A stretch of DNA of 64,000 bases from Porphyridium purpureum (lineage: Eukaryota; Rhodophyta; Bangiophyceae; Porphyridiales; Porphyridiaceae). Positions 27,202 through 36,400 of this stretch are shown here, one piece after another (position 1 is the stretch's first letter; every line of letters starts with the position of its first letter). The stretch is from positions 4,092,001-4,156,000 of the forward strand of contig VRMN01000001.1 in NCBI GenBank assembly GCA_008690995.1, written 5' to 3'. The translations under genes and the position numbers were made by a program. Under the pieces are notes generated by a model that had not been told where the DNA came from, made no database searches, and saw only the letters and a program-made list of their open reading frames with translations.

Positions 27202-27424
27202 CGCCCCCTCACGCTTATCCCATATTTTGCGCGTATCTAAAGCCCTATCATATCAAACAATGAGGTTCCCCCATAGATGGGTCCCTCGGACTCACATAAA
27301 GTCGCCCCCGTTCTGGGGGTGTACATCCGGCGACGGCCATGCCATGAACTTCACTGCGAAACGGGCAATCATTAGCAGCCCGTCGCTCGCTCGAAGATAG
27401 GAGCGAAATCTAACCCTTCTCAAC

Positions 27425-30400
27425 TCAACGCGAATCACCAGTGGACGGGGACAGGAGAGGCGATGACAAACCCCACGCGCGCGCGTGTCCGCGAAAGACG
27501 TCGGCGCCTACGGGCTTGGTGAACGGATCAGCCACGTTGGCCCTGGTGGGTACGTGTTCAAAAGCGACGAGATGCTCGCTGTGCAGCTCATGCAGCCATG
27601 CGAGGCTTATGCGTTGGGTCTTGTTTGCATGAACTAGCACTGGGCTGAATCCCTTCGACACCGCACCGAGTGAGGTCTCGTTATCGCATCGCACGGTTGT
27701 ACGCGGCCACTTCGCAAATACATCATCCAGGAATGTTGCGATTGGGAACGTCGCGTTCTGCACCGCACTGTGCATTGCCACCAATTCCGCCTCCGCGGTT
27801 GACGTAGCGACGCGCCTTTGGCGACGGCTTGACCACTCGACAAGATGACGAGTGCCGCCGGACGCAAGAAAGATAGCGACACCACTTGTGGAGCGGCCGG
27901 GATCCAGATCCGAATCAGTGAAGCAGACAATGTTGATCTCCTTGTTATCTGTGCTTGGCATCGCGTATTGTAAGGTAATATTTGCGTGCTTCGCGAGATA
28001 CGCCAATACCTCATCCATGGCACGCTGGACATCCACTGACCATCGATCGGTATGTCTGGCAATCATGGCCACCGCGTATGCCAAATCCGGTCGTGTCGTA
28101 CGTGACAGCCACATCAACTTGCCCAAGCAAGCGCGCGCTTCCGGTGGGCAGGCATTCAATTTCTCGCTCGTCTCGATTCGTGTAGACAACGGTGTCGCCC
28201 TCGCGCGCCCCCCTTTGTGGGCCGTGGCGATGTATCTGGCGTACTCGCCACTATCAAAGATCCAGGCTTCATCCTGGCGGTACACGTTGACACCGAGATA
28301 GCGTATGGGCCGTGCGCGTGAGCTTTCCGACAGAAGCTGCGCGCTCTTCGTGATCCTGAACATGCGCACCAGCTCGTGCATGGCCTCGTTCACCGAGGCA
28401 GTGGTGCCCAAAATGGCCCCGTCATCGACGTAAAGCACTAGTAGCGTTAGCACTCCGGCGCGCCGACGCCAATAAACGTTCTTGTCTGCAGCAGACTCAC
28501 TCCAGTGGGCGGCGCACAGTTTCTGGCGGGCGTACGCGGAATAATCGAAACCTGCGCGCGGCAGACCATATAGTGCCATTGGCAACGGGACCACGGGGTC
28601 CTTCAAACTTGCGATCTTCCGCAGAACATGACGTGTAACGATTCCTTCCAAAAACGGCACCAGAGACTTGAAATACGCGAACGTGGGGTTCCCTCTCAAT
28701 GGCGCGTGGACATACGCGGCATCGATATCGAAAAATAATGCATCAGCTGCGGCGCCGTGCACGTGCAGTGCGACGGACACGGCCGCGCGTATGCTGGAAA
28801 GACCAGGCGGCCGGTCAAACTGTGGTGTTTCAGGCGGTGCACGTTTGCCATCCACATCCGTGATGTGGCAACCCTGTGCCACGATGCGACATTTAAGCAT
28901 TCGGTGTTCCGGCGGCATCTCGCTGTTCTTGATGGCGAGGATCGGCTTCAACTTAACAAACCGCGCGTTCGGCACGCGTGCGGCTTCGCATCGGCCTAGT
29001 GCTTTCTGGAATGGTAGCGCACCGCTACTGATGAGCGTATTCATTTCTTTGGTGAAGGCCAGACGTCCCGCCTGCGTCCGCGAATGCGTGGCAAACGATA
29101 CTACTTCAGCCACACCAAGGTGCAAGCTATCGCAGCCCGGTGCGGCGCTCTCCGATTGCATTTGCTGCGCCACATTGAGGACGGCTTGACGGGCGCGGAT
29201 GTCTCCTGCTGTCCGGCCGCGTCGGTGCTTACCTAACCCCGTAGCCTTTTCTCCGAGCAGGCCGATTGCGCTCGCGTGCGAGCGCAACGCCAGGCCCCCG
29301 ACTCCGCTCAGCGCTTCGCCACCTGTATCGCAAATGGTTTTCCATTTCGGCCCATGAGCTGCGTACCCGGCACGCAGTGCGTCATCCATCTCGGTGCTCC
29401 ATGAGCGTCGCTCGTACTCCTCCCTTGACGCCGTCGTGGTCGGGACGTCAATGTCTTGCTTTTGCAGGGCTTGCGCCTTTTCCTCGTCATGATCCTCTGA
29501 TCGAGCACGCTCCGGCGTCCGATCCCCATCGGGATCGAGCACTGCATGCCACTCAGGCATTATCCGATCCACTGCTCCCTCATTAGAGCGTTGTTCCTTG
29601 CTAGGGAACACACTTGTTGACAAGCTCCACTCTCCCACCCACTTGGCGGCTGAGGGGCGGAGATTGTCGAGCGGAATTGCGAGAACGTTGAGCGGGGTGC
29701 GGTTGGTGGTCGGTGATGGGAATCGGATGCCCATGACGAGGGACAGCATACCCCTGGGGTGAAACTTGGCACGTTCCGCCGTCATGATATAAACTCCACG
29801 GCCAAAAGGCGGGATATCGCGCTCCCACTTGCGTCCGTAGCGAGCCTGATACGGCGCGATACCATCCCTGCTTTTCCAGGCGGCATTACGTGCGTTGGCC
29901 CAGTACTTCGCGGCGAACGCGAACCATTCCGGCTCGAGCCCGGCGGTCAGCAGCAGCGTGCGTACTCCTGCATTGAGATCCCGGTGTACGCGTTCGTGCG
30001 TTGCGTGCGTATTTGGTCGGTGAGCTAGTCCCGATTCGTGGGCCACGAGGTTGGCCTTCAGTGCGACTTCGAACGCGCCCTGGAACTCGCGGCCTTCGTC
30101 ACTCCTGACGAGTCGCGGCCAGCCGCGACCGCGTTGTATTTCAAGGAAAGCGGTCAACGCGCTTTCCGCGGTCTTGTTCGCCAGGGGCGCCACAACAAGC
30201 CACCCGGTAGTCGCGTCCCTGTGCGTCAGGAGCCATCTCGCGCCGCAGATACCGTACTCAGTTGGATCGACTAGGTCGACGGAAACGGTATCGTTGAACG
30301 CAGAGAACTGGGGCGTTTGCGTGCGGCGTGGTGCGCGCATGGTCTGAAGCTTGGATGCCTGACAGGCATCGCAATCAGCGCGTGCAGGCATGTGGAGCAC

Positions 30401-31975
30401 CTCGTGCTCAATGCCGACCGTGCCCCCGCTGCTTTCATTTTGCTCATTGGTCGCGGCACATTCCAAAGTATCCGGTGTCCTTGCGTTAGCGGCGTTCCTT
30501 GTGTATTGTCTTGGAGTAGAGACATCCAGCAAGATCTTGCCGCCGACCTGCAGCTTGGCCTGGTGCTCGTTGAGCCAGTCGAGACCAAGGATCATTGCAT
30601 GGTGCCCGCTGTGCACCCATGCCTCTGTGCGTTCTTCGACGATGCCTGGCACCGTAAGCAAGAACGACGCTTTGCCCGTGATTGGCTTGGTGCGTCCATC
30701 GGCCAGACGAATTCGTGGCCCGTTCGACCCGCTTTTCGTGAAAGGGACTCTAAGTTTGTTGCACACCGCCTCTGATACAAATGTCGCGGTTGCACCGGTA
30801 TCGACTACCGCGTTCGATGCGTGGCCATTGATAAAAACGGGCAATTGGATCAAGTCCGACTTCGCGAGTGCGGCCGCACCAATCTCAAACTCCGCGACAC
30901 CCAACTCGTGGGTGCATTCGGCGGCCCAGTGGCCGCGGCGCCCACAGTTATGACACGTATCCGCTCCGACGCGGGCGGTCCTTGACGGTGCTTGCGGCGC
31001 GCTCCTCGGCACGGTGCGCTGCTGGTTCTTCGGGCGTTTCTTGCTTTTTCTGTTCGGTGCTCGTGTCTGTCGGCGCGGAGCCTCGGCCGATCCTAGATCC
31101 ATTGGCGCTGCATCTTTTTCAGCAAATGCTGACGCGTGCACGCTTTGCCGAAATACGGCGTCGACTGCCAATGCGGCGCGAAGCGCCTCATGGTACGATG
31201 CAGGTTGCCTTAGCAGCACCTGAATTTGAATCTTGCTCTGCAGACCGCGCACAAAACGATCGAGCCGCTCGGAATCACCGACCGACGGGAGCCTGAGCAG
31301 GCAGTTTCCGAAATCGTTTGCGTAGTCGTGGACGCTGCGGTTGCGCTGCGCACAAGCGGCAAGCCTGTCACGCGCGACCTGGTCCGAGGCGATGGGTTCG
31401 AATTCCCGCCTGAACGCCTGCAAGAAGTCATCAAACCGGACAGGCTTTGGGTCAAGCACTGACCACCAAAGCCTAGACGCCCCATGAAAGAAGGAGGCGG
31501 CGATACGCACACACTTCTGTTCAGCATCATCATCCCACGGATGAGAGCCGGCGCGATACTCCTCTTGGAGCTGGATGTAGATCCGCTCGCTAGCGGTCTC
31601 ACACCACGCGCCGACCGCGAGTGCATCCCTGTCCCCAAGAAATGGCGCCATTGGCGCGGCTTTGACTTGCGACGCTGCTTCGGCTCGCGGGTATGCGCCG
31701 TTGCGCCATCGATGCATCTCGGCAGCAAGAGCATTACGCTCCTCTTGCACCTGCCCAAGGAGCTCCTCGCGCATTCGCGAGAACTCTTGGGCCAACGCCT
31801 GGCGTATGTTTTCTATGTCACTCGCGGCGCTGGTCGTTGCCTGCTGCTGCTGTTGTTGTTGTTGCGCAGCGGCCTGTGCAGCCAGCTCGGCCTGCATGGC
31901 CTGCTGCTGCTGGCGAGCGAGCGCTGCGGTGCGCTCCTGCTCGAGCCTGGTGGGGGTCCTTTGACCTGATTCCAT
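27425..31975 (-). CDS. Copia gag-pol polyprotein
   Basis: 1516 codons in a single frame. A Gln-rich N-terminus leads the gag. A CCHC zinc knuckle (CHNCGRRGHWAAEC) lies at about residue 340. The aspartic protease has VDTGATATFVSE at about 390. The integrase zinc region and catalytic core cover about 540-720. A segment at about 855-885 resembles a Myb/SANT helix. Reverse transcriptase, with FFDIDAAYVHAPL, YGLPRAGFDY and LYVDDG near 1180, spans about 1010-1260. RNase H, with CFTDSDLDPGRST near 1350, runs to about 1490. Gag and pol are fused with no frame change, as in many copia elements. Role: transposition by reverse transcription. Confidence 0.95.
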   Translation of the reverse strand: MESGQRTPTRLEQERTAALARQQQQAMQAELAAQAAAQQQQQQQQATTSAASDIENIRQALAQEFSRMREELLGQVQEERNALAAEMHRWRNGAYPRAEAASQVKAAPMAPFLGDRDALAVGAWCETASERIYIQLQEEYRAGSHPWDDDAEQKCVRIAASFFHGASRLWWSVLDPKPVRFDDFLQAFRREFEPIASDQVARDRLAACAQRNRSVHDYANDFGNCLLRLPSVGDSERLDRFVRGLQSKIQIQVLLRQPASYHEALRAALAVDAVFRQSVHASAFAEKDAAPMDLGSAEAPRRQTRAPNRKSKKRPKNQQRTVPRSAPQAPSRTARVGADTCHNCGRRGHWAAECTHELGVAEFEIGAAALAKSDLIQLPVFINGHASNAVVDTGATATFVSEAVCNKLRVPFTKSGSNGPRIRLADGRTKPITGKASFLLTVPGIVEERTEAWVHSGHHAMILGLDWLNEHQAKLQVGGKILLDVSTPRQYTRNAANARTPDTLECAATNEQNESSGGTVGIEHEVLHMPARADCDACQASKLQTMRAPRRTQTPQFSAFNDTVSVDLVDPTEYGICGARWLLTHRDATTGWLVVAPLANKTAESALTAFLEIQRGRGWPRLVRSDEGREFQGAFEVALKANLVAHESGLAHRPNTHATHERVHRDLNAGVRTLLLTAGLEPEWFAFAAKYWANARNAAWKSRDGIAPYQARYGRKWERDIPPFGRGVYIMTAERAKFHPRGMLSLVMGIRFPSPTTNRTPLNVLAIPLDNLRPSAAKWVGEWSLSTSVFPSKEQRSNEGAVDRIMPEWHAVLDPDGDRTPERARSEDHDEEKAQALQKQDIDVPTTTASREEYERRSWSTEMDDALRAGYAAHGPKWKTICDTGGEALSGVGGLALRSHASAIGLLGEKATGLGKHRRGRTAGDIRARQAVLNVAQQMQSESAAPGCDSLHLGVAEVVSFATHSRTQAGRLAFTKEMNTLISSGALPFQKALGRCEAARVPNARFVKLKPILAIKNSEMPPEHRMLKCRIVAQGCHITDVDGKRAPPETPQFDRPPGLSSIRAAVSVALHVHGAAADALFFDIDAAYVHAPLRGNPTFAYFKSLVPFLEGIVTRHVLRKIASLKDPVVPLPMALYGLPRAGFDYSAYARQKLCAAHWSESAADKNVYWRRRAGVLTLLVLYVDDGAILGTTASVNEAMHELVRMFRITKSAQLLSESSRARPIRYLGVNVYRQDEAWIFDSGEYARYIATAHKGGRARATPLSTRIETSEKLNACPPEARACLGKLMWLSRTTRPDLAYAVAMIARHTDRWSVDVQRAMDEVLAYLAKHANITLQYAMPSTDNKEINIVCFTDSDLDPGRSTSGVAIFLASGGTRHLVEWSSRRQRRVATSTAEAELVAMHSAVQNATFPIATFLDDVFAKWPRTTVRCDNETSLGAVSKGFSPVLVHANKTQRISLAWLHELHSEHLVAFEHVPTRANVADPFTKPVGADVFRGHARAWGLSSPLLSPSTGDSR

Positions 31976-32020
31976 TGAGGAGATCCCGTTGCTCTGTGCC
32001 TTTGTGCACGAGTCTTTTTG

Positions 32021-32296
32021 CTACAGCGTTTGCTGTTCCTCGCTCTCAGTTTCGGCGATTCTTCGTCGGACTGCGCGATCGCCTTTACGAGCCGCGCTCG
32101 TGTATGGTCGATAGTTAGCGACGAGGTTTTCGAGGACTTCCAGTCGCTGCTCTGTGCGCGCCTGCTCCTCCGCGAGCAATCTTATATGTCGCGCTTGCCT
32201 TCTTTGCTGTATGGGCAGAGCTAAAACCGCGGATAGTAGAGGGAGTAGGATGGTGAGAGAGAGGAACGCAGCCGCGAGGATAGCGGCTGGGCTCAT
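32021..32296 (-). CDS. Short leader frame of the copia element
   Basis: A 91-codon ATG frame between the 5' LTR and gag-pol. It has a hydrophobic N-terminal segment (about residues 5-28) followed by an Arg/Glu-rich probable helix. Copia elements do not normally carry a gene here. It may be a real accessory frame or chance. Confidence 0.4.
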   Translation of the reverse strand: MSPAAILAAAFLSLTILLPLLSAVLALPIQQRRQARHIRLLAEEQARTEQRLEVLENLVANYRPYTSAARKGDRAVRRRIAETESEEQQTL

Positions 32297-32300
32297 AACC

Positions 32301-32575
32301 CAAGAAGCCTTACTAGTGGTAGGCTTAGTACTAATGGTGTGGGAACAACGAGCCGAAGTTCGCTGCCGAGAAGATTAGACCAAAACAAAATAACAAAGGC
32401 TACCTGCTTTAGTCGTTACCACAAACTCCTCTGACTCGAGGCATTTTTGGGAGCGTCTACGACGGAACGAATCGGCGCTGTTTAAGTACCCGCACGGCGC
32501 CGCCGCCGGCTGAGATCGACAACCTCGTAACCACCGGCGCTCGATACTGGGGTACAGCTTGACCTCCGAATCACG
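32301..32575 (-). repeat. Copia 5' LTR (relative to element)
   Basis: 275 bases, apparently identical to 26927-27201. The element's primer-binding region starts directly inside it, and the outer edge abuts the TCCGC duplication at 32576-32580. Confidence 0.93.
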
Positions 32576-32624
32576 TCCGCTTCTAGTTAGTGTACAGCTT
32601 CTCACCGCTCGAAGCGCCCTTTTT

Positions 32625-32635
32625 TATATAAAAAA
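32625..32635 (+). promoter_or_regulatory. TATA-like box of the EEP gene
   Basis: TATATAAAAA lies about 150 bases upstream of the ATG at 32779 and only about 45 bases from the copia insertion. The element thus landed just upstream of the core promoter. Confidence 0.45.
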
Positions 32636-32778
32636 CAAGTGTTTAAACTCTTTTTTAAGAATCTGCCGTTCAGACTTTTGCGCACGTGCTGACGCTTGGA
32701 GAAGACGAGCTGCGAGATTGCTTGGTGTCGCTGTGTGGGGTTTTGCTTGCGTTGGTGATTGCGCAGCGCGCAGCGGCA

Positions 32779-34524
32779 ATGTGGAGCACGCAGCAATCGC
32801 ATCGGCGACGGATGGATGGCTGCTTTGCGCCGGCGCCAGTGCATGCGGGCGGGAGTTCCGACAAGGTGGCCAACATGGCGTCCACATTTGCAGTCGTGAC
32901 GTACAACATGCTCGCACGCTCACTGGGATCGAACAGTATTCCGTGGGTTATGGACGTGCCGCCGGCCGCCGTGGCGCTGGCAGATGCCGCGCTGACCGCC
33001 AAGCACTCACGGCGTCTCATCCGAGCAGCAGGGGCCGCCGCGCTGCCGCCGCCACCCACGCGTCAATGTACGTGGGCCGAGCTGGCGCGCGGGCCACTGG
33101 CCTCGCACTACATTGACCATTTCCACAAGAACTACGATTCGGGCGATTATCAAGAAATGCGCCGCTTTTTCGGTGCTCGTAAAGTGGTGAAAATATCAGA
33201 CGTGCCCAAACCTCTTCGTACGCGACTGGAGGTCGTCGCCGAGGACTGCGTTCAATACAAAGGGGCACACGGTCAAAATGTGCGCTGCCGCACTCTGCGC
33301 GGCCTTTTGCGCAACGCCCTCAATCAGGATGCAGAAGCCGACGGCAGGGACGTGGGCGATGAGGTTTTTCGCGCGATCATGGAGCTCGATGCCCGGGTGT
33401 ACGACTGGGAAGTACGCGGCCCGCGCGTCTTCCGAGCATTAATGGCAGAACCTTTCCATCTACTGACTCTAGAAGAAAGGCGTTATCCGAGCCTCAGTCG
33501 ATCGGGCGATATTTTGGTTTTGCAAGAATACGATGTGCACGAAGTCCAGGCCGAGTACGATATCGATGATGGGCGTGCAACATTTGCTGAGGCAATGAAG
33601 CGGCGAGGCTTTGCGGGGGCGTTTTTCTGCGGCACACGAAGCGAAGCGGGTATTGGAGTATTTTGGAGAGAGTCAGTGTTTGCTTGCGAAGCCGGCGGAT
33701 CAGATGATGGCGCCGCGAGAAGACACATTGCGTGCGGCCAGGAGCTCCGCCATGATGCAGATGGTACGGCACTGTCGAATCACGATTTAGGAGAGGTCTG
33801 GCGACCTATTCGGCGAAGGAATGCGAGCGCAGTAGTGGCGACACAAACATCGTCAGGGCAGGAAGCGGCGACGCCAGATCGGGAGTTGATGAAAGACGCA
33901 GATCGGCGCAACTGTGCGTTTGCACGTTTACGACACCGTGACACGGGTGCGCATGTCTGTATGATTGCACTGCATCTCATGACAACGTCTCGAGATTGCG
34001 AAGACGTCACGTATTTCCCGGGCGAAGTACGCGCAGGTGAGCTCGCCGCCATCCGGCAGCTCGTCGCCGCGCACGCTGAACGTGGTGATGCCGTTATTCT
34101 CGCGGGCGATTTCAACACGCAGCCGCACGAAATGTCTGTCTTTACAGGCTCCTGTGCGTCGCCGCCCCTAGACACCGGATTTGATGCAGCATTGAAGGCT
34201 TTCCATTGGCACGATCGGGAAGGAAATGCAATCAGACTTGCAGAGTGTCTCGAACGCACGCACAGGTGGTGTGCGAACGAGCTTGAGCAGAAGTACTGCA
34301 CCTCGGCGAATGGCGTGCGCCAGGAATGGATCGATTATGTTTTCGCCGGCCCGCCTGCGACGGTCCAAGTCGTGGCATCTGCGGGTGCTTTGCCCAAAAT
34401 CCCCAAAGTGGCGTTGCCCAATGAGCTGCACGGCAGCGACCATGTGCCAATTGGTGCAGAATTTGCATTCGTGCAGAAGCAAGCCGATGGCGAAGACAGA
34501 TTGAGGAAGGACGTCGACGCCTGA
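32779..34524 (+). CDS. Endonuclease/exonuclease/phosphatase (EEP) family protein
   Basis: 581 residues from the first in-frame ATG at 32779; the frame extends upstream only to a GTG. Another Met lies at about residue 34, just before the domain. EEP motifs: TYNMLARSLGS (Asn about 43), LVLQEYD with the metal-ligand Glu, MIALHLM, LAGDFNTQPHEMSVF with Asp and Asn, and the C-terminal GSDHVPIGAEF with the catalytic Asp-His pair. This order fits CCR4/nocturnin/ANGEL-like nucleases and similar phosphodiesterases. An insert of about 160 residues separates the first two motifs. The exact substrate (poly(A), other RNA or a small molecule) cannot be told from sequence. Confidence 0.85.
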   Translation: MWSTQQSHRRRMDGCFAPAPVHAGGSSDKVANMASTFAVVTYNMLARSLGSNSIPWVMDVPPAAVALADAALTAKHSRRLIRAAGAAALPPPPTRQCTWAELARGPLASHYIDHFHKNYDSGDYQEMRRFFGARKVVKISDVPKPLRTRLEVVAEDCVQYKGAHGQNVRCRTLRGLLRNALNQDAEADGRDVGDEVFRAIMELDARVYDWEVRGPRVFRALMAEPFHLLTLEERRYPSLSRSGDILVLQEYDVHEVQAEYDIDDGRATFAEAMKRRGFAGAFFCGTRSEAGIGVFWRESVFACEAGGSDDGAARRHIACGQELRHDADGTALSNHDLGEVWRPIRRRNASAVVATQTSSGQEAATPDRELMKDADRRNCAFARLRHRDTGAHVCMIALHLMTTSRDCEDVTYFPGEVRAGELAAIRQLVAAHAERGDAVILAGDFNTQPHEMSVFTGSCASPPLDTGFDAALKAFHWHDREGNAIRLAECLERTHRWCANELEQKYCTSANGVRQEWIDYVFAGPPATVQVVASAGALPKIPKVALPNELHGSDHVPIGAEFAFVQKQADGEDRLRKDVDA

Positions 34525-34578
34525 CCCGAACTTACATTCGGCGGTGTGGCAAGACACCGCGCACCGATTTTCGGTAGA

Positions 34579-34716
34579 TCAGGCCTCCAGGCTGGAGACT
34601 GAAACGTGAAGAGCCTTGTAGCGGTGCGAGAAAGCACTCTTTGCGCCGCGCATCCCGAGGTGCATGACCGCGGCGCAGCGCCCGGAGCAACACGCCGACA
34701 TGCCATTCGCGGCCAT
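34579..34716 (-). CDS. Candidate small protein, 45 residues
   Basis: An ATG-started frame, MAANGMSACCSGRC at the N-terminus and ending SLEA, rich in Ala, Ser, Met and Cys. Support is positional: minus-strand GAGGTACAG (34766-34774) and a GTACTGT site (34754-34760) lie 38-58 bases upstream, as in the promoters of SMC1 and the antiporter. No family recognised. It may be chance. Confidence 0.3.
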   Translation of the reverse strand: MAANGMSACCSGRCAAVMHLGMRGAKSAFSHRYKALHVSVSSLEA

Positions 34717-34753
34717 GCGAACTTTTGGCGGGGCTTGGTTTGGTGTACACCTT

Positions 34754-34774
34754 ACAGTACTTGACCTGTACCTC
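34754..34774 (-). promoter_or_regulatory. GAGGTACAG motif, minus strand
   Basis: On the minus strand CGATCGAGGTACAG is followed by GTACTGT. The context GCGATCGAGGT also occurs upstream of coiled-coil gene A (about 13757-13769). No known long gene starts just downstream; only the 45-residue frame does. Confidence 0.4.
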
Positions 34775-35732
34775 GATCGCGCGGAACCCTAGGCCCTGGT
34801 TCAGGTCGTGGTGGCCGTCAGCAGCACGTTGACGCGCATGGACATTGGCGTGTATCTGTGTGTGTGGGTGCCGCGGTCATTGTGGGGCCACTTCACTTGC
34901 TGAGGTATCCAATGCGTAACCGCGCGCGCGTTATCGAGACGCGCTGGAAGATGTGCGGACCATTCCAACTGGGATGTCGCGGCAAGTGGGTTCACAAGTG
35001 AAAGCAGTGCGCGATTCGCTTCGTGCCAGGTATCAGAGATGAGGTGTGCGACTAACGTGAGTTGGTCATGCGATGGGATGCGGAAGGAATAAGCAGAACG
35101 CTTCTCGGCGTACGGACGTTTAGATGTGCTGCGCACCATCAGAGATCGGCTGTTTGCAAAACATATGCTCTCGCCGGCGCAACGCGGCGGCCATGCGGGC
35201 AAGATGTCCGCACGATAATGGCTTGTGCTTCGGCATCAGAGTTGCGTGTGAGTGAGAGTGGAAAGCAAGAGGGGGGCGAAAAAGAAACCGTGTGGGTTTT
35301 TTTTGCTTTCGTTTTTTGCATGGCACCTCTTGGATATCCGTACTGGTGCGCGCCAGTGGCACTAGATTGTGTTGGAGTGCAGAACGCGCGAGGTTGCTCG
35401 GACGGTAGCAAGAATTTAGAACACGAAGCTCCTGCGGGCAAGCCACCGGATAGTTGACGAGTGACTGCGCACGTACGCACAACCATCGTAAAAGAAAAAA
35501 AAATGATTCAAAAAATCGTCAAGGATTCCAACACACCGGCATGAAATGCCATGATTTCAGTCGAACCTTGACCGGAAAACACGCAACGCTCAACAAACAC
35601 CGTCGCGTAACACAAATGGAACTCGGTACGCACGGGACGAGACGAGAGATGCGCCTTGGAAATTCAGCAACATAAGCCTCTAAAACAGCAGCTGCCAGTT
35701 TGTACGAGGACGAGCCCACGTAGCAGGACGTC

Positions 35733-36344
35733 ATGACTTTGTCCCTTCGACATGTGAGGGTGCTGATGATCTTATCGCGCGGACAAGCGCATGGTTGGAA
35801 AACGGCAGGGAATTCCGTTCGCTGTACTTTCGCGCATGCGCCTGATTCTTGGAGTCGCGCCAGAGAAGAGAGCGCCATGCTGCGCGCCCGCACGTGCGCT
35901 ACGACGACGACGGCCGCCACTGTGAAGGATGCGACCAACGTGCCGACCACGAAACTGGCCGCTGCTTTCCTCGGACGGTTCGATGTGCGCTTGGAAACCG
36001 ACGACCTCAACATGAGATTACGTCTCGCGCTCCAAGGCCATGGGCTGGCCGCGGGTTTCAGTGCGGATCTTGCACGTATGCACTCTCAAATCGTGCAGCT
36101 CTTGGAGACAACCGACACCGCGTACGACGGGCTCACATTGGACATGGCACTGAGGCTTGCTAAGCGGATACCTCACTCACTCTTCAGCCCGCACAAGAGG
36201 ATGGCGTATGCCGTACGTATTCTGCAGCGTGCACGCCACCACCAGGTGGCCCCCACTTGGTACGCGATGTTGCATTTCTTGGCTCTCGTTGAGCCGTGCC
36301 GCAAAACACATGTGAACTTGGTCCTTGCCTTGTATCGAATAATT

Positions 36345-36400
<56 letters not shown>

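Larger units (their letters stand above)
26927..32575 (-). mobile_element. Ty1/copia LTR retrotransposon, looks whole and young
   Basis: A 5649-bp element read on the minus strand. Two 275-bp LTRs appear identical by eye, and a 5-bp target duplication TCCGC flanks it (26922-26926 and 32576-32580). One long gag-pol frame (27425-31975) has domain order gag, protease, integrase, reverse transcriptase, RNase H, which defines the copia superfamily. A primer-binding region adjoins the 5' LTR (read on the minus strand), and a short extra frame lies in the leader. Identical LTRs mean insertion was very recent. It looks whole. Confidence 0.96.
34525..35732. other. Intergenic region with one small-ORF candidate
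   Basis: It holds a 45-codon minus-strand frame (34579-34716) with promoter motifs upstream of it. The rest, to the PPR gene, has short T- and A-runs at about 35300 and 35490 and no convincing frame. Confidence 0.4.

Noticed and set aside
31394-31407. GGGTTCGAATTCCC, like a tRNA T-arm
   Set aside because: It lies inside the copia gag coding sequence with no acceptor, D or anticodon arms around it.
32686-32778. N-terminal extension of the EEP protein with a hydrophobic segment
   Set aside because: It starts at GTG, not ATG. The first in-frame ATG is at 32779.
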